From Psychrobacillus insolitus (lineage in GTDB: Bacteria > Bacillota > Bacilli > Bacillales_A > Planococcaceae), in assembly GCF_003254155.1 (NCBI RefSeq), contig NZ_QKZI01000001.1:620001-684000 (forward strand): a stretch of 64,000 nucleotides of DNA. Direction: 5' to 3'. The notes under the pieces are model-generated. The model was not told where the DNA came from and ran no database searches. It saw only the letters and a program-made list of their open reading frames with translations. The number at the start of each line of letters is the position of its first letter. Positions within the stretch are counted from its first letter, which is position 1. Positions 7,391 through 15,924 of the stretch are shown here, in pieces. Made by a program: the position numbers and the translations under genes.

Positions 7391-7615
7391 TTAAACACGG
7401 ATTAAATCATTCATTGGTTTAAAAATGAACGTTAATAAATCTAGTGGATTTGGAATATTTATACCAAAAGATCGTAGTATACTTAAAGTGACTCCTATAA
7501 TAAGGATAATCGTAAATATTATTAGTTCTTTCTTTTGTTTTTTTTCTAAAAGAGGTGGAACTTCTACAAAAATTATGACTGTAGCTACCAATAAAATTCC
7601 TAAACTATTCAGCAT
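7391..7615 (-). CDS. Small germinant receptor D subunit (GerKD-like)
   Basis: A 74-residue protein with two hydrophobic segments (about 3-20 and 30-49) separated by a charged KKQKK loop. Small two-helix D proteins are encoded in several Bacillus ger operons and modulate receptor function. Its position between the C and B genes supports that role. It begins with ATG five bases after the C gene. The family is short and poorly conserved, so the call depends on context and topology. Confidence 0.7.
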   Translation of the reverse strand: MLNSLGILLVATVIIFVEVPPLLEKKQKKELIIFTIILIIGVTLSILRSFGINIPNPLDLLTFIFKPMNDLIRV

Positions 7616-7620
7616 ATTCT

Positions 7621-8811
7621 TTAATCCTTTATATTTTCTTGAATAGGATTATTGACTGTACCAAAATGACGAATATTCACTTTCACTTTAACTGTTGTTT
7701 TTATTTCAGAAAATTCAGTACCCCATTGACTTTTGATCTTTTTCCATTCCTTTGGATTACTTTGATGAATGGCTGCTCCAAATCCAAAAATGTCTGATTG
7801 AAAATCATCTTGAACTACTTGTATCGTTTCATTTACATTTTTCTCCACTTGTTCTTCGTAAGTTTTCTCCAACATTTTTACCGTTTCCTTTTTTGTAACA
7901 TCAATTTCACAATCTATTTCTCCTATATTACCGAATATTTGAATATCTATTTTAATTTCGGGCTTTCCATCGACAATTGTATTTTTGAGTTTAGAAGTGA
8001 GCTTATCTACATTAATAGTCACTTTTCCCCCTTCAGGACAAGACAAAGTCCCTAGCGTATTCTTTACTTGATTCGTTATAATGTTATACGCTATTCCCTC
8101 TTCATCGGTCAACCAGCCCACTAATTTGTCTTCTTTAAAAACGGCGATCCCATCCATTTTTAGCTGCGTAGTAGGAGTGATCGATTCAACATTTTGTTTA
8201 CTAGATCCACTTTCCTCATCTCCCATTATGTAAATCCCAGTTATTACTCCTTCCTTTCCTTCTCGCTCTAAATCAACTATTAGTTTTGACAAAGTCACAG
8301 CACTCGTATTGGACATTCTATGCTGGGAGGTATGAAGTATATTAAATATAGTATTAGCCGGTATTCTTTCTAAAACGGTTTGAACATTCAATATTTTCCC
8401 GGCTTCCGTCTCTTTTGCAATTAGAAGGTAGAAATCAGACCTAATTTCAAAATACCTTGACAGATAGTCTAAAGTATTTGAAATCCCTTCTTGTGCCAAT
8501 GTTTCACCTATCACCACTATTTGTAGATGACCAAAATATCCAGTCCGAGGAGATAGTTTTGCCAAATTCCGAATTGCGTCATTCACTGTAGCTCCCTTTG
8601 CTTGAAAAAGAGTTACTGGCGATTCACCAGGTCCTCCTTTCATCGAAGACACCTCTCCAGGTATAACAGTTTGAGCAGATACCACATATTCATCATCCAC
8701 TTTATCTATCCCTAACGCCATTGTTATGGCAAGCTCATTTAGTTCATTTCTATCCCAGCAACCAGTAAGAATAAGACAAAGAATAGTCAGAAATAATATC
8801 CTTTTATTCAC
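7621..8811 (-). CDS. Spore germination lipoprotein, Ger(x)C family
   Basis: A 396-residue lipoprotein. The signal peptide ends in the lipobox LTGC with Cys18 followed by WDRNEL, the hallmark of Ger(x)C proteins. The N-terminal domain (ELNELAITMALGIDKVDDEY) and the C-terminal domain match the family's usual length of about 380-400. It anchors in the inner spore membrane through the diacylglyceryl group and associates with the A and B subunits. The start is GTG, two bases after the A gene's stop, with a GGAG inside the end of A, so translation is probably coupled. Confidence 0.9.
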   Translation of the reverse strand: MNKRILFLTILCLILTGCWDRNELNELAITMALGIDKVDDEYVVSAQTVIPGEVSSMKGGPGESPVTLFQAKGATVNDAIRNLAKLSPRTGYFGHLQIVVIGETLAQEGISNTLDYLSRYFEIRSDFYLLIAKETEAGKILNVQTVLERIPANTIFNILHTSQHRMSNTSAVTLSKLIVDLEREGKEGVITGIYIMGDEESGSSKQNVESITPTTQLKMDGIAVFKEDKLVGWLTDEEGIAYNIITNQVKNTLGTLSCPEGGKVTINVDKLTSKLKNTIVDGKPEIKIDIQIFGNIGEIDCEIDVTKKETVKMLEKTYEEQVEKNVNETIQVVQDDFQSDIFGFGAAIHQSNPKEWKKIKSQWGTEFSEIKTTVKVKVNIRHFGTVNNPIQENIKD

Positions 8812-8813
8812 AA

Positions 8814-10358
8814 CTAAACTCCAGCTCCTTTTTTGTCCTTACTAGTTGGTGCCGTATACTTTTGCCTAACACTATTTTTTGAAATATATTTGGGTCGACT
8901 AAGTAATTTCCATATTGGCAGACGAATAAATGTATCCTTTTGTCCAGATGCACTATATGGAGCTAAAGGAGCCATATATGGGACACCAAAAGAACTTAAA
9001 CTAGTCAAATGCAGAATTAGAGCAATTAAAGCCACCATAATCCCATACAATCCAAATGAAGCTGCAATTCCCATAAAAAGAAAGCGTAATATTCTTCCAG
9101 CAATTGCAATGTCATAGGTTGGGGATACAAAACTAGATATAGCTGTAATTGACACAACTATAACCATTGCAGCTGAAATAATACCAGCCTCTACCGCAGC
9201 AGTACCAATAACGAATGCTCCCACAATAGACATTGCAGTACCAATAACTCTTGGCATTCTTAATCCTGCCTCGCGCAGAATTTCAAAGGTGATTTCCATA
9301 ATAACGGCTTCAATAAAAGCTGGAAATGGAACACCTTCTCGCTGAGCAGCCAAACTAATGAGGAGTGGTGGTGGTATTATCTCTTGCTGAAACGTAATTG
9401 CTGCAATATATAAAGCAGGAGCAAGTAATGATATTCCAAATGCAAAGAAACGTAAAAGTCGAATAAGACTCGCCATGATTGCGCGTTGGTAGTAGTCTTC
9501 TGAAGACTGAAAGAATTGAACAAATAATGCAGGAACAATTAATACAAACGGTGTACCATCTACTAAAATGGCGATTCGTCCTTCCAAAAGCGCAGCAGCT
9601 ACAGTATCAGGACGCTCCGTATTATATACCGTTGGAAAAGGAGAGTATTGCGAATCCTGTATAAATTCTTCAATATCTCCACTTTCTAGTATTCCGTCAA
9701 TGTCAATACGATCCAATCTTGAATGAAGTTCTTTAACAATTTTGTCATCTACTACACCATTAACATACATAATAGTTACATTTGTTTTCGAAAGTCTCCC
9801 AATTTCTTTAGACTCCATCCACAATGATGGATCTTTAATTTTCCGACGTATTAACGCAGTATTTATACGAATATTTTCAGAAAATCCTTCCCGAGGTCCT
9901 CTTACCACGCTTTGAGATTGTGGTTCCGTAACACCACGCTCAACCCAGCGTTTGTTGCCAATGATCAAACCTTCCGAGTATCCATCGACTAGTAAAATAA
10001 CATCCCCAGATAAAAGGCTAGTGAATAAATCTTCAAAATTTGCGACATCTTTAATTTCTCCTACGGTCATCGCGAAATCTTTCAAAGCTTTCATTAAATT
10101 CAGATTTGGAGATTCCTCATTTTCTATTTGTGAAATGGATATATCTATCATTAATGTTTCTATCACAAAGTTTTGTAAAGAAGCTGTATCGCTCAAACCA
10201 TCAATATAAAAGATCCCTACTTTAAATGTTCCTTCTTTACCGATTCGAATCTCACGAATAACGACATCGGTGCTTTCACCTAGTTTCTTTTTTATATGTT
10301 GAATGTTTTCTTGAAGCTCTGAATTTAATGGGGTCTTTTTCAAAAACATCTCCCTCAT
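8814..10358 (-). CDS. Spore germinant receptor subunit A (GerAA/GerKA family)
   Basis: About 514 residues. A hydrophilic N-terminal half (1-280) is followed by a membrane half with four to five segments, starting near LRFFAFGISLLAPALYIAAI. The conserved IAILVDGTPFVLIVPALF and ERPDTVAAALLEGR motifs are diagnostic. A subunits form the ligand-gated core of the receptor in the spore inner membrane. It is the first gene of the operon. The start is uncertain: ATG at 10358 has little ribosome binding site, while GGGAG sits six bases before a TTG at 10343; either gives a normal-length protein. A forespore sigma-G promoter is expected but I could not identify one with confidence. Confidence 0.9.
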   Translation of the reverse strand: MREMFLKKTPLNSELQENIQHIKKKLGESTDVVIREIRIGKEGTFKVGIFYIDGLSDTASLQNFVIETLMIDISISQIENEESPNLNLMKALKDFAMTVGEIKDVANFEDLFTSLLSGDVILLVDGYSEGLIIGNKRWVERGVTEPQSQSVVRGPREGFSENIRINTALIRRKIKDPSLWMESKEIGRLSKTNVTIMYVNGVVDDKIVKELHSRLDRIDIDGILESGDIEEFIQDSQYSPFPTVYNTERPDTVAAALLEGRIAILVDGTPFVLIVPALFVQFFQSSEDYYQRAIMASLIRLLRFFAFGISLLAPALYIAAITFQQEIIPPPLLISLAAQREGVPFPAFIEAVIMEITFEILREAGLRMPRVIGTAMSIVGAFVIGTAAVEAGIISAAMVIVVSITAISSFVSPTYDIAIAGRILRFLFMGIAASFGLYGIMVALIALILHLTSLSSFGVPYMAPLAPYSASGQKDTFIRLPIWKLLSRPKYISKNSVRQKYTAPTSKDKKGAGV

Positions 10359-10448
10359 TCTTTATAAATATTAGTTCTCTGGAATAGTGTTTCCTTATAA
10401 GAATTGATTTATGCAACCCGTACAGAAATTAATGTGAATAAAAAAATA

Positions 10449-10472
10449 CCAGGAGACCACTTCATCTCTTGG
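10449..10472 (-). terminator. Terminator of the TRAP/catabolic operon
   Basis: Hairpin CCAAGAGA...TCTCCTGG with one wobble, followed on the minus strand by TATTTTTTTATT. It lies about 40 bases after the dctM stop codon and separates this operon from the germination operon. Confidence 0.7.
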
Positions 10473-10512
10473 CATTTATATTATATAACTTGTTAACATT
10501 AGAATAATAATT

Positions 10513-11787
10513 TTATTTTGTTAAGTCTACAATACCTATACTTAATTGTGGCAGTAAAAATAGTATTATCACATCTATCACTAATATTATGATGAAAGGT
10601 AATAAAGGTTTTAGTAATTTTTCGTGATTAACATTACCAACCTTTGCTGCAACAAATAGACTTAACCCTACTGGTGGTGTCAATAAACCAATAGCTAAAT
10701 TAATAATCATCACCAATCCAAAATGGACGGGATCTATACCAGCAGCAACTACAACCGGGAGTAAAATTGGAGTTAAAATAATAATGGCAGATATTTCATC
10801 CATAAACATGCCGACTATTAATAATAAAATGATAATAACACCCATAATCACCAATGTAGGCAATTCCATTTGACTAATCCATAGACCTAGTTCATGTGGA
10901 ATACGTGCGATTGTCAAATAAAAACCAAAAAATGATGCAGATGCAATAATCAATGATAAAGCGGATACAACGGTTATAGTATCTAATAAGATTTTCTTCA
11001 AAATCGAGAATGTAATCTTTTTGTAGACAAATTTCCCAATGACTAATCCATATACAACAGCTACTACCGATGCTTCTGTAGGTGTAAAAATCCCGCCATA
11101 TATGCCTCCTAGAATGATAATAGGCATTAAAATTGCTAAAATTGATTCTAAAAAACTTGTTTTAACTTTGCTCCAACTTAATTTACTAGTTATTTTAACA
11201 TCTTTACGCACACTATAGATATATGTCCATACCATTAATGATAACCCTACTAAAATACCCGGAACAATCCCTGCAATAAATAAATCGCTTACAGAAACTC
11301 CTGCCGTAACAGCGAACATCACCATAGGAACACTTGGAGGAATAATTACACCTGTTGTACCTCCTGCAGCTTGTACAGATGCAGCAAACTCTCGATTATA
11401 ACCCGCCTTCACCATTGCTGGTATTAGAATTCCTCCTACTGCAGCAGTAGTTGCAACGGCAGAACCAGACAAAGCAGCAAAAAACATACATGCTACAATT
11501 GAGACATGTGCTAACCCGCCTCGCATATGACCTACAAGGCTACTAGCAAAATTGATAATTTTCTCGGAAATTCCGCCATGTTCCATAATTTTACCGGCTA
11601 ATATAAAAAATGGTGCCGCCATTAGAGGAAAAGAATCTAATGTCGTGAACATACGATGTGGTAGCGTACTCAATTCTAATGTTCCTGATACGATAACAAC
11701 AACTACTGTCGATAATCCAAGTGCAATAGCAATTGGCACATTCATAAAAAATAAAATTACAAGTAAACCAAATAACAAAATTGTCAT
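10513..11787 (-). CDS. TRAP transporter large permease, DctM type
   Basis: A 424-residue, highly hydrophobic protein with about 11-12 membrane segments and the family motifs AAPFFILAGKIMEHGG, ALSGSAVATTAAVGGILIPA and GLLTPPVGLSLFVAAKV. DctM is the sodium-coupled translocation subunit of tripartite ATP-independent periplasmic (TRAP) transporters, which import organic acids delivered by a binding protein. It overlaps dctQ by four bases and is the last gene of the operon. The length is normal. The substrate is set by DctP and is unknown; the catabolic neighbours suggest an aromatic or other organic acid. Confidence 0.92.
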   Translation of the reverse strand: MTILLFGLLVILFFMNVPIAIALGLSTVVVVIVSGTLELSTLPHRMFTTLDSFPLMAAPFFILAGKIMEHGGISEKIINFASSLVGHMRGGLAHVSIVACMFFAALSGSAVATTAAVGGILIPAMVKAGYNREFAASVQAAGGTTGVIIPPSVPMVMFAVTAGVSVSDLFIAGIVPGILVGLSLMVWTYIYSVRKDVKITSKLSWSKVKTSFLESILAILMPIIILGGIYGGIFTPTEASVVAVVYGLVIGKFVYKKITFSILKKILLDTITVVSALSLIIASASFFGFYLTIARIPHELGLWISQMELPTLVIMGVIIILLLIVGMFMDEISAIIILTPILLPVVVAAGIDPVHFGLVMIINLAIGLLTPPVGLSLFVAAKVGNVNHEKLLKPLLPFIIILVIDVIILFLLPQLSIGIVDLTK

Positions 11788-12278
11788 TCATTAGTCCTCC
11801 CTCTACTGTTATTTTTTAAAAATTTCCATGTAATATCAATGACATTTAATATTTGTAAAAATGCACCTATTGGAATAGCAGCATATACAATTACCATAGG
11901 AAGTTTTAAAGCAGGCGAGTATACATTTATCGATCCTTTAATGAGCTCAATTCCTTTAACGATTAATAGTAAAAAAAATAGAGTACATAGAAGTGCACTA
12001 ATAATTTGGAATATATTTTGCATATTTAGATTTAGTTTTTTGAAAAGTACTTCAATACTCATATGTGCTCCATATTGAAAGGCAAAACCTGCACCCAGAA
12101 ATGCTACCCAAATCATTAAGTATCTTGCTACTTCTTCTGTCCAGGAAAAGGAAGAACCTATTATAACTCGTGATACAATTTGCACGAATATTAATACAAC
12201 CATCATAATAAGAAAAAACATGGTTACAAATTCAGTCGCTTTATTGAGTCGTTGAATAAATCCATGATAAAGGTACAT
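11784..12278 (-). CDS. TRAP transporter small permease, DctQ type
   Basis: A 164-residue protein with four membrane helices and the family's WTEEVARYLMIWVAFLGAGF motif (about residues 50-70). DctQ partners with DctM in the membrane. I chose the ATG at 12278 because AAGGAGG lies six bases upstream; an in-frame start 14 codons earlier has no such site. It overlaps dctM by four bases, so the two are translationally coupled. A strong hairpin separates it from dctP, as often seen where the binding protein is made in excess. Confidence 0.9.
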   Translation of the reverse strand: MYLYHGFIQRLNKATEFVTMFFLIMMVVLIFVQIVSRVIIGSSFSWTEEVARYLMIWVAFLGAGFAFQYGAHMSIEVLFKKLNLNMQNIFQIISALLCTLFFLLLIVKGIELIKGSINVYSPALKLPMVIVYAAIPIGAFLQILNVIDITWKFLKNNSRGRTNE

Positions 12279-12316
12279 AAATATCCTCCTTAAGATTTCA
12301 ATTAGGTAATAAAATT

Positions 12317-12341
12317 GCAAGCGCCTATGTCTACCCCGACA
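12317..12341. repeat. Fragment of an interspersed GCAAGCGCC repeat
   Basis: GCAAGCGCCTAT at 12317 followed by CTACCCCGACAAG recalls the start of the larger GC-rich element at 62825-62957, which begins GCGCAAGCGCCTAT. The element is GC-richer than its surroundings. It lies in the dctP-dctQ gap, just upstream of the dctQ ribosome binding site. Confidence 0.35.
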
Positions 12342-12397
12342 AGTAAATAGAAAGATTCACATTTAACCTCTATGGGCAAGGCACTGAAGTTAGGCAG

Positions 12398-12445
12398 TAA
12401 TAAGTAAAAGGCTTCTAATATAATATTAGAAGCCTTTACTTATTA
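12398..12445 (-). terminator. Strong hairpin between dctP and dctQ
   Basis: Arms TAATAAGTAAA(A)GGCTTCTAATA and complement, spanning the dctP stop codon. There is no long T run after it on the minus strand, so it is more likely a partial terminator or 3' stabiliser. This would raise dctP over dctQM. Confidence 0.65.
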
Positions 12446-13456
12446 CTTTGCTTCGGCTTTAATTTTGGAAATAATATCTCCAAATTTCGCTTCATGTTTT
12501 TCATATACTGGCTCGACTGCTTTTTTAAATTCTTCGATATCAATATCTTCTTTTTCAATAATTTTAACACCATTATCTTTCATTAATTTCTCAGCACCGG
12601 CCTCATACTCTGGATAAATAGTCTCATGGTAGTAATCAGTACTGTTGGATATAACGTCATTTAACTTAGACTGTATGTCCTCGTCTAACTCATTGTATTT
12701 ATTCAAATTCATCACCAGAATGCCGACGCGATAATTTAAACCAACTTTTGACAAATGCTTTGTTACTTCATATAACTTACCACCTGTCATAGTAACGTTG
12801 ACAGGGTCTGTCCCATCTACGACACCTTGCTGCATGGATGTATATAATTCAGGAAAAGGTATCGGCACTGGATTTGTACCAAGTGCTTTAAACGTATCGA
12901 TAAAAATATCATTTTCAAGCGTACGCATCTTCATACCTTTTAAATCTTCCACACTCTTAACATCTTTTTTTACATTGGCAATATTTCCAATACCAAAGTC
13001 CATATAGGTGAGTATTTTAATTCCCTCAGCTTCTGCCTTTTCTTTAAATAGTTCACCGACTTCACCTGTTAATACGCGATGTGCATGATCTAAATCATCG
13101 AACAAAAACGGCATATCAAGTACACCAATTTCTTTTACAAAATTGGATACAGCACCACCTGTCACAAATGCAACATCAACTGTGCCAGCACGTACTTGCT
13201 CGACCATTTCTACTTCTCCACCGAGCTGACTACCTGGAAACAATTCGATTGTCATAGCACCATCTGTTTCTTCACTAATATCACTAGCGATTTTATCAGC
13301 TACTAATCCAGAAGGATCTGTCGCTGGAGCAGCATAGCCATAACGTAACACGATATTCTCTTTAGTTTCTGCAGAAGTATTTTCTTTTGAATTATTGCAA
13401 GCAACTAATAATGTACACACTAAGGTTAAAACTAGTAGACTAAGTAACTTCCTCAT
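12443..13456 (-). CDS. TRAP solute-binding lipoprotein, DctP family
   Basis: A 337-residue extracytoplasmic binding protein. The signal peptide ends in LLVAC with lipidated Cys20. The body has family motifs FPGSQLGGEVEMVEQVRAGT, DMPFLFDDLDHAHRVL, and MRTLENDIFIDTFKALGTNP with the conserved Arg that grips the substrate carboxylate. It captures an organic acid outside the membrane and hands it to DctQM. It overlaps the upstream flavoprotein gene by four bases. The conserved Arg argues for a carboxylate substrate; which one is unknown. Confidence 0.9.
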   Translation of the reverse strand: MRKLLSLLVLTLVCTLLVACNNSKENTSAETKENIVLRYGYAAPATDPSGLVADKIASDISEETDGAMTIELFPGSQLGGEVEMVEQVRAGTVDVAFVTGGAVSNFVKEIGVLDMPFLFDDLDHAHRVLTGEVGELFKEKAEAEGIKILTYMDFGIGNIANVKKDVKSVEDLKGMKMRTLENDIFIDTFKALGTNPVPIPFPELYTSMQQGVVDGTDPVNVTMTGGKLYEVTKHLSKVGLNYRVGILVMNLNKYNELDEDIQSKLNDVISNSTDYYHETIYPEYEAGAEKLMKDNGVKIIEKEDIDIEEFKKAVEPVYEKHEAKFGDIISKIKAEAK

Positions 13457-14964
13457 ACCTGCACCTCGCTCATTTTTTCACGTGTGAAGATTGCTGCATT
13501 TTCCCCTGCAATTCGACCAAATACAGATCCAGCCATAAGACCTGCGCCTCCTGGATAGTTTGAGTAAAATAATCCACCGACAGTTTCGCCAGCTGCATAT
13601 AATCCTGGAATAGATTGATATAAATTATGTTGTACTTCAGCTTTTGTATTAATTTTTAAACCACCGAATGTAAATGTAATGCCACAAGTAACTGCATATG
13701 CTTCAAATGGGCCTTCATCGATTGTATTTGCCCAATTACTTTTAGGAATTGGCAAGCCATTTGTTTTACGTCCATCTTTAATATTTGGATTGAATAGAAT
13801 ATCCTTCCTAATGGATGCATTATATTCTTTCATCTCTTGGAGGAAAGCTTCCTGATCCACACCCTCCATTTTATTTACTAATTCTTCAAGTGTATCCGCT
13901 ACCACTTTAGTGACTTTTTTACCTTTGTATTCTTCTCGTAATAGAGGTTTTACTTTTTGATCGAAAATTTGCCAAGCTGCTTGATTAGGTTGCTCTAATA
14001 TTAACTTTCCATATTTTGCATAAGTGTAGTTTCTGAAATCTGCTCCTTCATCAAGAAAGCGCTTACCTTTCTCATTAACAACAATACCTAACGGATAACT
14101 TAAACGCTGAAAGCCTTCCTCAAAATCGGGTAAGTATCTGTCTCCGCCTACAGCATGTGCACTGGACCAATTTCCTGCTGAAAGGGCACCAATATTAAGT
14201 GCCATTTCGAGACCTTCGCCAGTATTAAAACGACTACCTCGTGTGTGTGCTAAATCCCAGTTGCTGCCTAGATATTTTGTACGCATAGCGATATTGGCAT
14301 GAAATCCACCCGAGGCCATAATTACGGCTTTTGCATGAACTTCTTTTCTTATGCCATTTTGTTTATACACGACTCCTGTTATCCCATGATCGTCTGTCAA
14401 TAAAGAAATGGCTGGTGACTCGTATAAAATCTGGATACCAAGGGATAGTGCTCGCTCATGTAATTTATTTACAAGTCCTTGACCTCCACCTACAGATTCT
14501 AGCACCATGCCTCCCCAAAATTGAAAGCGACCGTCTATTTTATATGCTTGGCGTCCATAAATCGGGATAAATTTAATCTGATGAGTTGTCAACCACTTCA
14601 TCGTCGGAAAGCTTTCGCTCGTTAATATGGATGCTAACTCCACATCCGTGCGATAATTTGTAACACGACACATATCATCAAAAAACTCTTCTTCCGCATA
14701 AGTGCCAAAATCGATATTTTTAAGCTCTTCATCATCTAATTCGGGAATAATAGCTTGAATATCTTTTGCATCCTTATAAGCAAAACGTATAGACCCATGT
14801 GTATAAGTGGTATTACCACCTTTTAAAGACTCAGGTGATTTTTCTAAAACGACGACATCTGCTCCACTTTCACGTGCGGATAATGCCGCACACATTGCGG
14901 CATTTCCTGCGCCAATAATAACAACATCAGTCGTCATAGTTAATGGATTGTTCAAAATATTCAA
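13453..14964 (-). CDS. FAD-dependent dehydrogenase, tricarballylate dehydrogenase (TcuA)-like
   Basis: A 503-residue flavoprotein of the fumarate reductase/3-ketosteroid dehydrogenase superfamily. It starts with a Rossmann motif VVIIGAGNAAMCAALSARES, followed by LEKSPESLKGGNTTYT, the TcuA-like VDQEAF region, and the C-terminal GLYAAGETVGGLFYSNYPGG cofactor motif. TcuA oxidises tricarballylate to cis-aconitate in Salmonella; the overall pattern here is TcuA-like rather than steroid-dehydrogenase-like. No tcuB or tcuC neighbour exists. It sits between a meta-cleavage hydrolase and dctP, so it may desaturate the transported or derived acid. The start appears to be TTG close behind AGGGGAG; a few codons either way are possible. 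Confidence 0.8.
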   Translation of the reverse strand: MNILNNPLTMTTDVVIIGAGNAAMCAALSARESGADVVVLEKSPESLKGGNTTYTHGSIRFAYKDAKDIQAIIPELDDEELKNIDFGTYAEEEFFDDMCRVTNYRTDVELASILTSESFPTMKWLTTHQIKFIPIYGRQAYKIDGRFQFWGGMVLESVGGGQGLVNKLHERALSLGIQILYESPAISLLTDDHGITGVVYKQNGIRKEVHAKAVIMASGGFHANIAMRTKYLGSNWDLAHTRGSRFNTGEGLEMALNIGALSAGNWSSAHAVGGDRYLPDFEEGFQRLSYPLGIVVNEKGKRFLDEGADFRNYTYAKYGKLILEQPNQAAWQIFDQKVKPLLREEYKGKKVTKVVADTLEELVNKMEGVDQEAFLQEMKEYNASIRKDILFNPNIKDGRKTNGLPIPKSNWANTIDEGPFEAYAVTCGITFTFGGLKINTKAEVQHNLYQSIPGLYAAGETVGGLFYSNYPGGAGLMAGSVFGRIAGENAAIFTREKMSEVQV

Positions 14965-15000
14965 TCTCCCCTCTATTGACTTATAACTTTGATTACAATA

Positions 15001-15864
15001 TTAAATGACTCCTGAAAAGAAACTTTGAATTAAAGAATTAAATTTTTCCTTTTGTTCAATTTGAGTCCAATGCCCACATTCGCTAAATACATGTAATTGT
15101 GCCTTTTTCAAATGTTCTAATAAATAGTAACTCGAATCTACAGAACATACCTTATCTTCTTTTCCATGTACCAATAAAACTTCATTCGGAATTCGATTTA
15201 ATGCAATTGTTGGGATAGGAACTGCTGCCGTTGCAAAAATAGAGTCATTGGAGCGACGTACTTCTTCACGCATTGCATTCTCATAACGTGAATCTGTTAA
15301 TCCATCAATTACAGGTTGCATTTTTTCTACATCATAAACAAACCATTGCATCACTTGTTGTAGCTTTTTCTTAGACGGTTTTTCATAGAAATGCTTAGCA
15401 CGCATTAACTCGAAGCTCACCTTCGTATTAGGTGTTCCTCCTGGGCCCATTAGCACAACACGGTCAAAACGTTCTGGATATTCAAGCAATAATTCTAAAG
15501 CAACGGAACACCCAAGTGAATTGCCAACAATATGCGCTTTTTCAATATTCAATTTATCCATCAGTTCAATAATTTGCTCTATCCAGCAGTCCATCCAAGC
15601 TTGACGATTTTTTAGTGGTACGTCTGGATGACTGCTATTACCAAAACCATATAAATCTGGAGCTAAGGAATGATATTGTTGACCAAGTGCTTCCAGTGCA
15701 TAGCTCCAATTTGCATTCGCTGTCACTCCAGGTCCAGAGCCATGAAGAAATAGTACCGTTTCTTCATTTGCTTCCCCAGAATAATTCAACCAGTTACTAT
15801 AATTTTCGGTTTGCACTAACTTACTTTTAATTTGAGCTTTTTCTGCTAATGATGTATTAATCAT
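15001..15864 (-). CDS. Alpha/beta hydrolase, meta-cleavage product hydrolase type
   Basis: A 287-residue alpha/beta hydrolase. The oxyanion-hole motif LHGSGPGVTANANW (about 40-53) is typical of carbon-carbon hydrolases such as BphD, MhpC and HsaD, which split ring-cleavage products. The nucleophile is Ser116 (GNSLG) and the catalytic His is His265 (ECGHW); the acid is probably Asp in HGKEDKV. It follows the extradiol dioxygenase gene by about 60 bases with AGGAGG before its ATG, so it would take that enzyme's product. The exact substrate is unknown. The next gene is 36 bases away. Confidence 0.85.
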   Translation of the reverse strand: MINTSLAEKAQIKSKLVQTENYSNWLNYSGEANEETVLFLHGSGPGVTANANWSYALEALGQQYHSLAPDLYGFGNSSHPDVPLKNRQAWMDCWIEQIIELMDKLNIEKAHIVGNSLGCSVALELLLEYPERFDRVVLMGPGGTPNTKVSFELMRAKHFYEKPSKKKLQQVMQWFVYDVEKMQPVIDGLTDSRYENAMREEVRRSNDSIFATAAVPIPTIALNRIPNEVLLVHGKEDKVCSVDSSYYLLEHLKKAQLHVFSECGHWTQIEQKEKFNSLIQSFFSGVI

Positions 15865-15924
15865 GTATAATTCCTCCTCAAATGTTTATGTTACATATTT
15901 CGTGTTTTCATTTTTTTCTAACGA

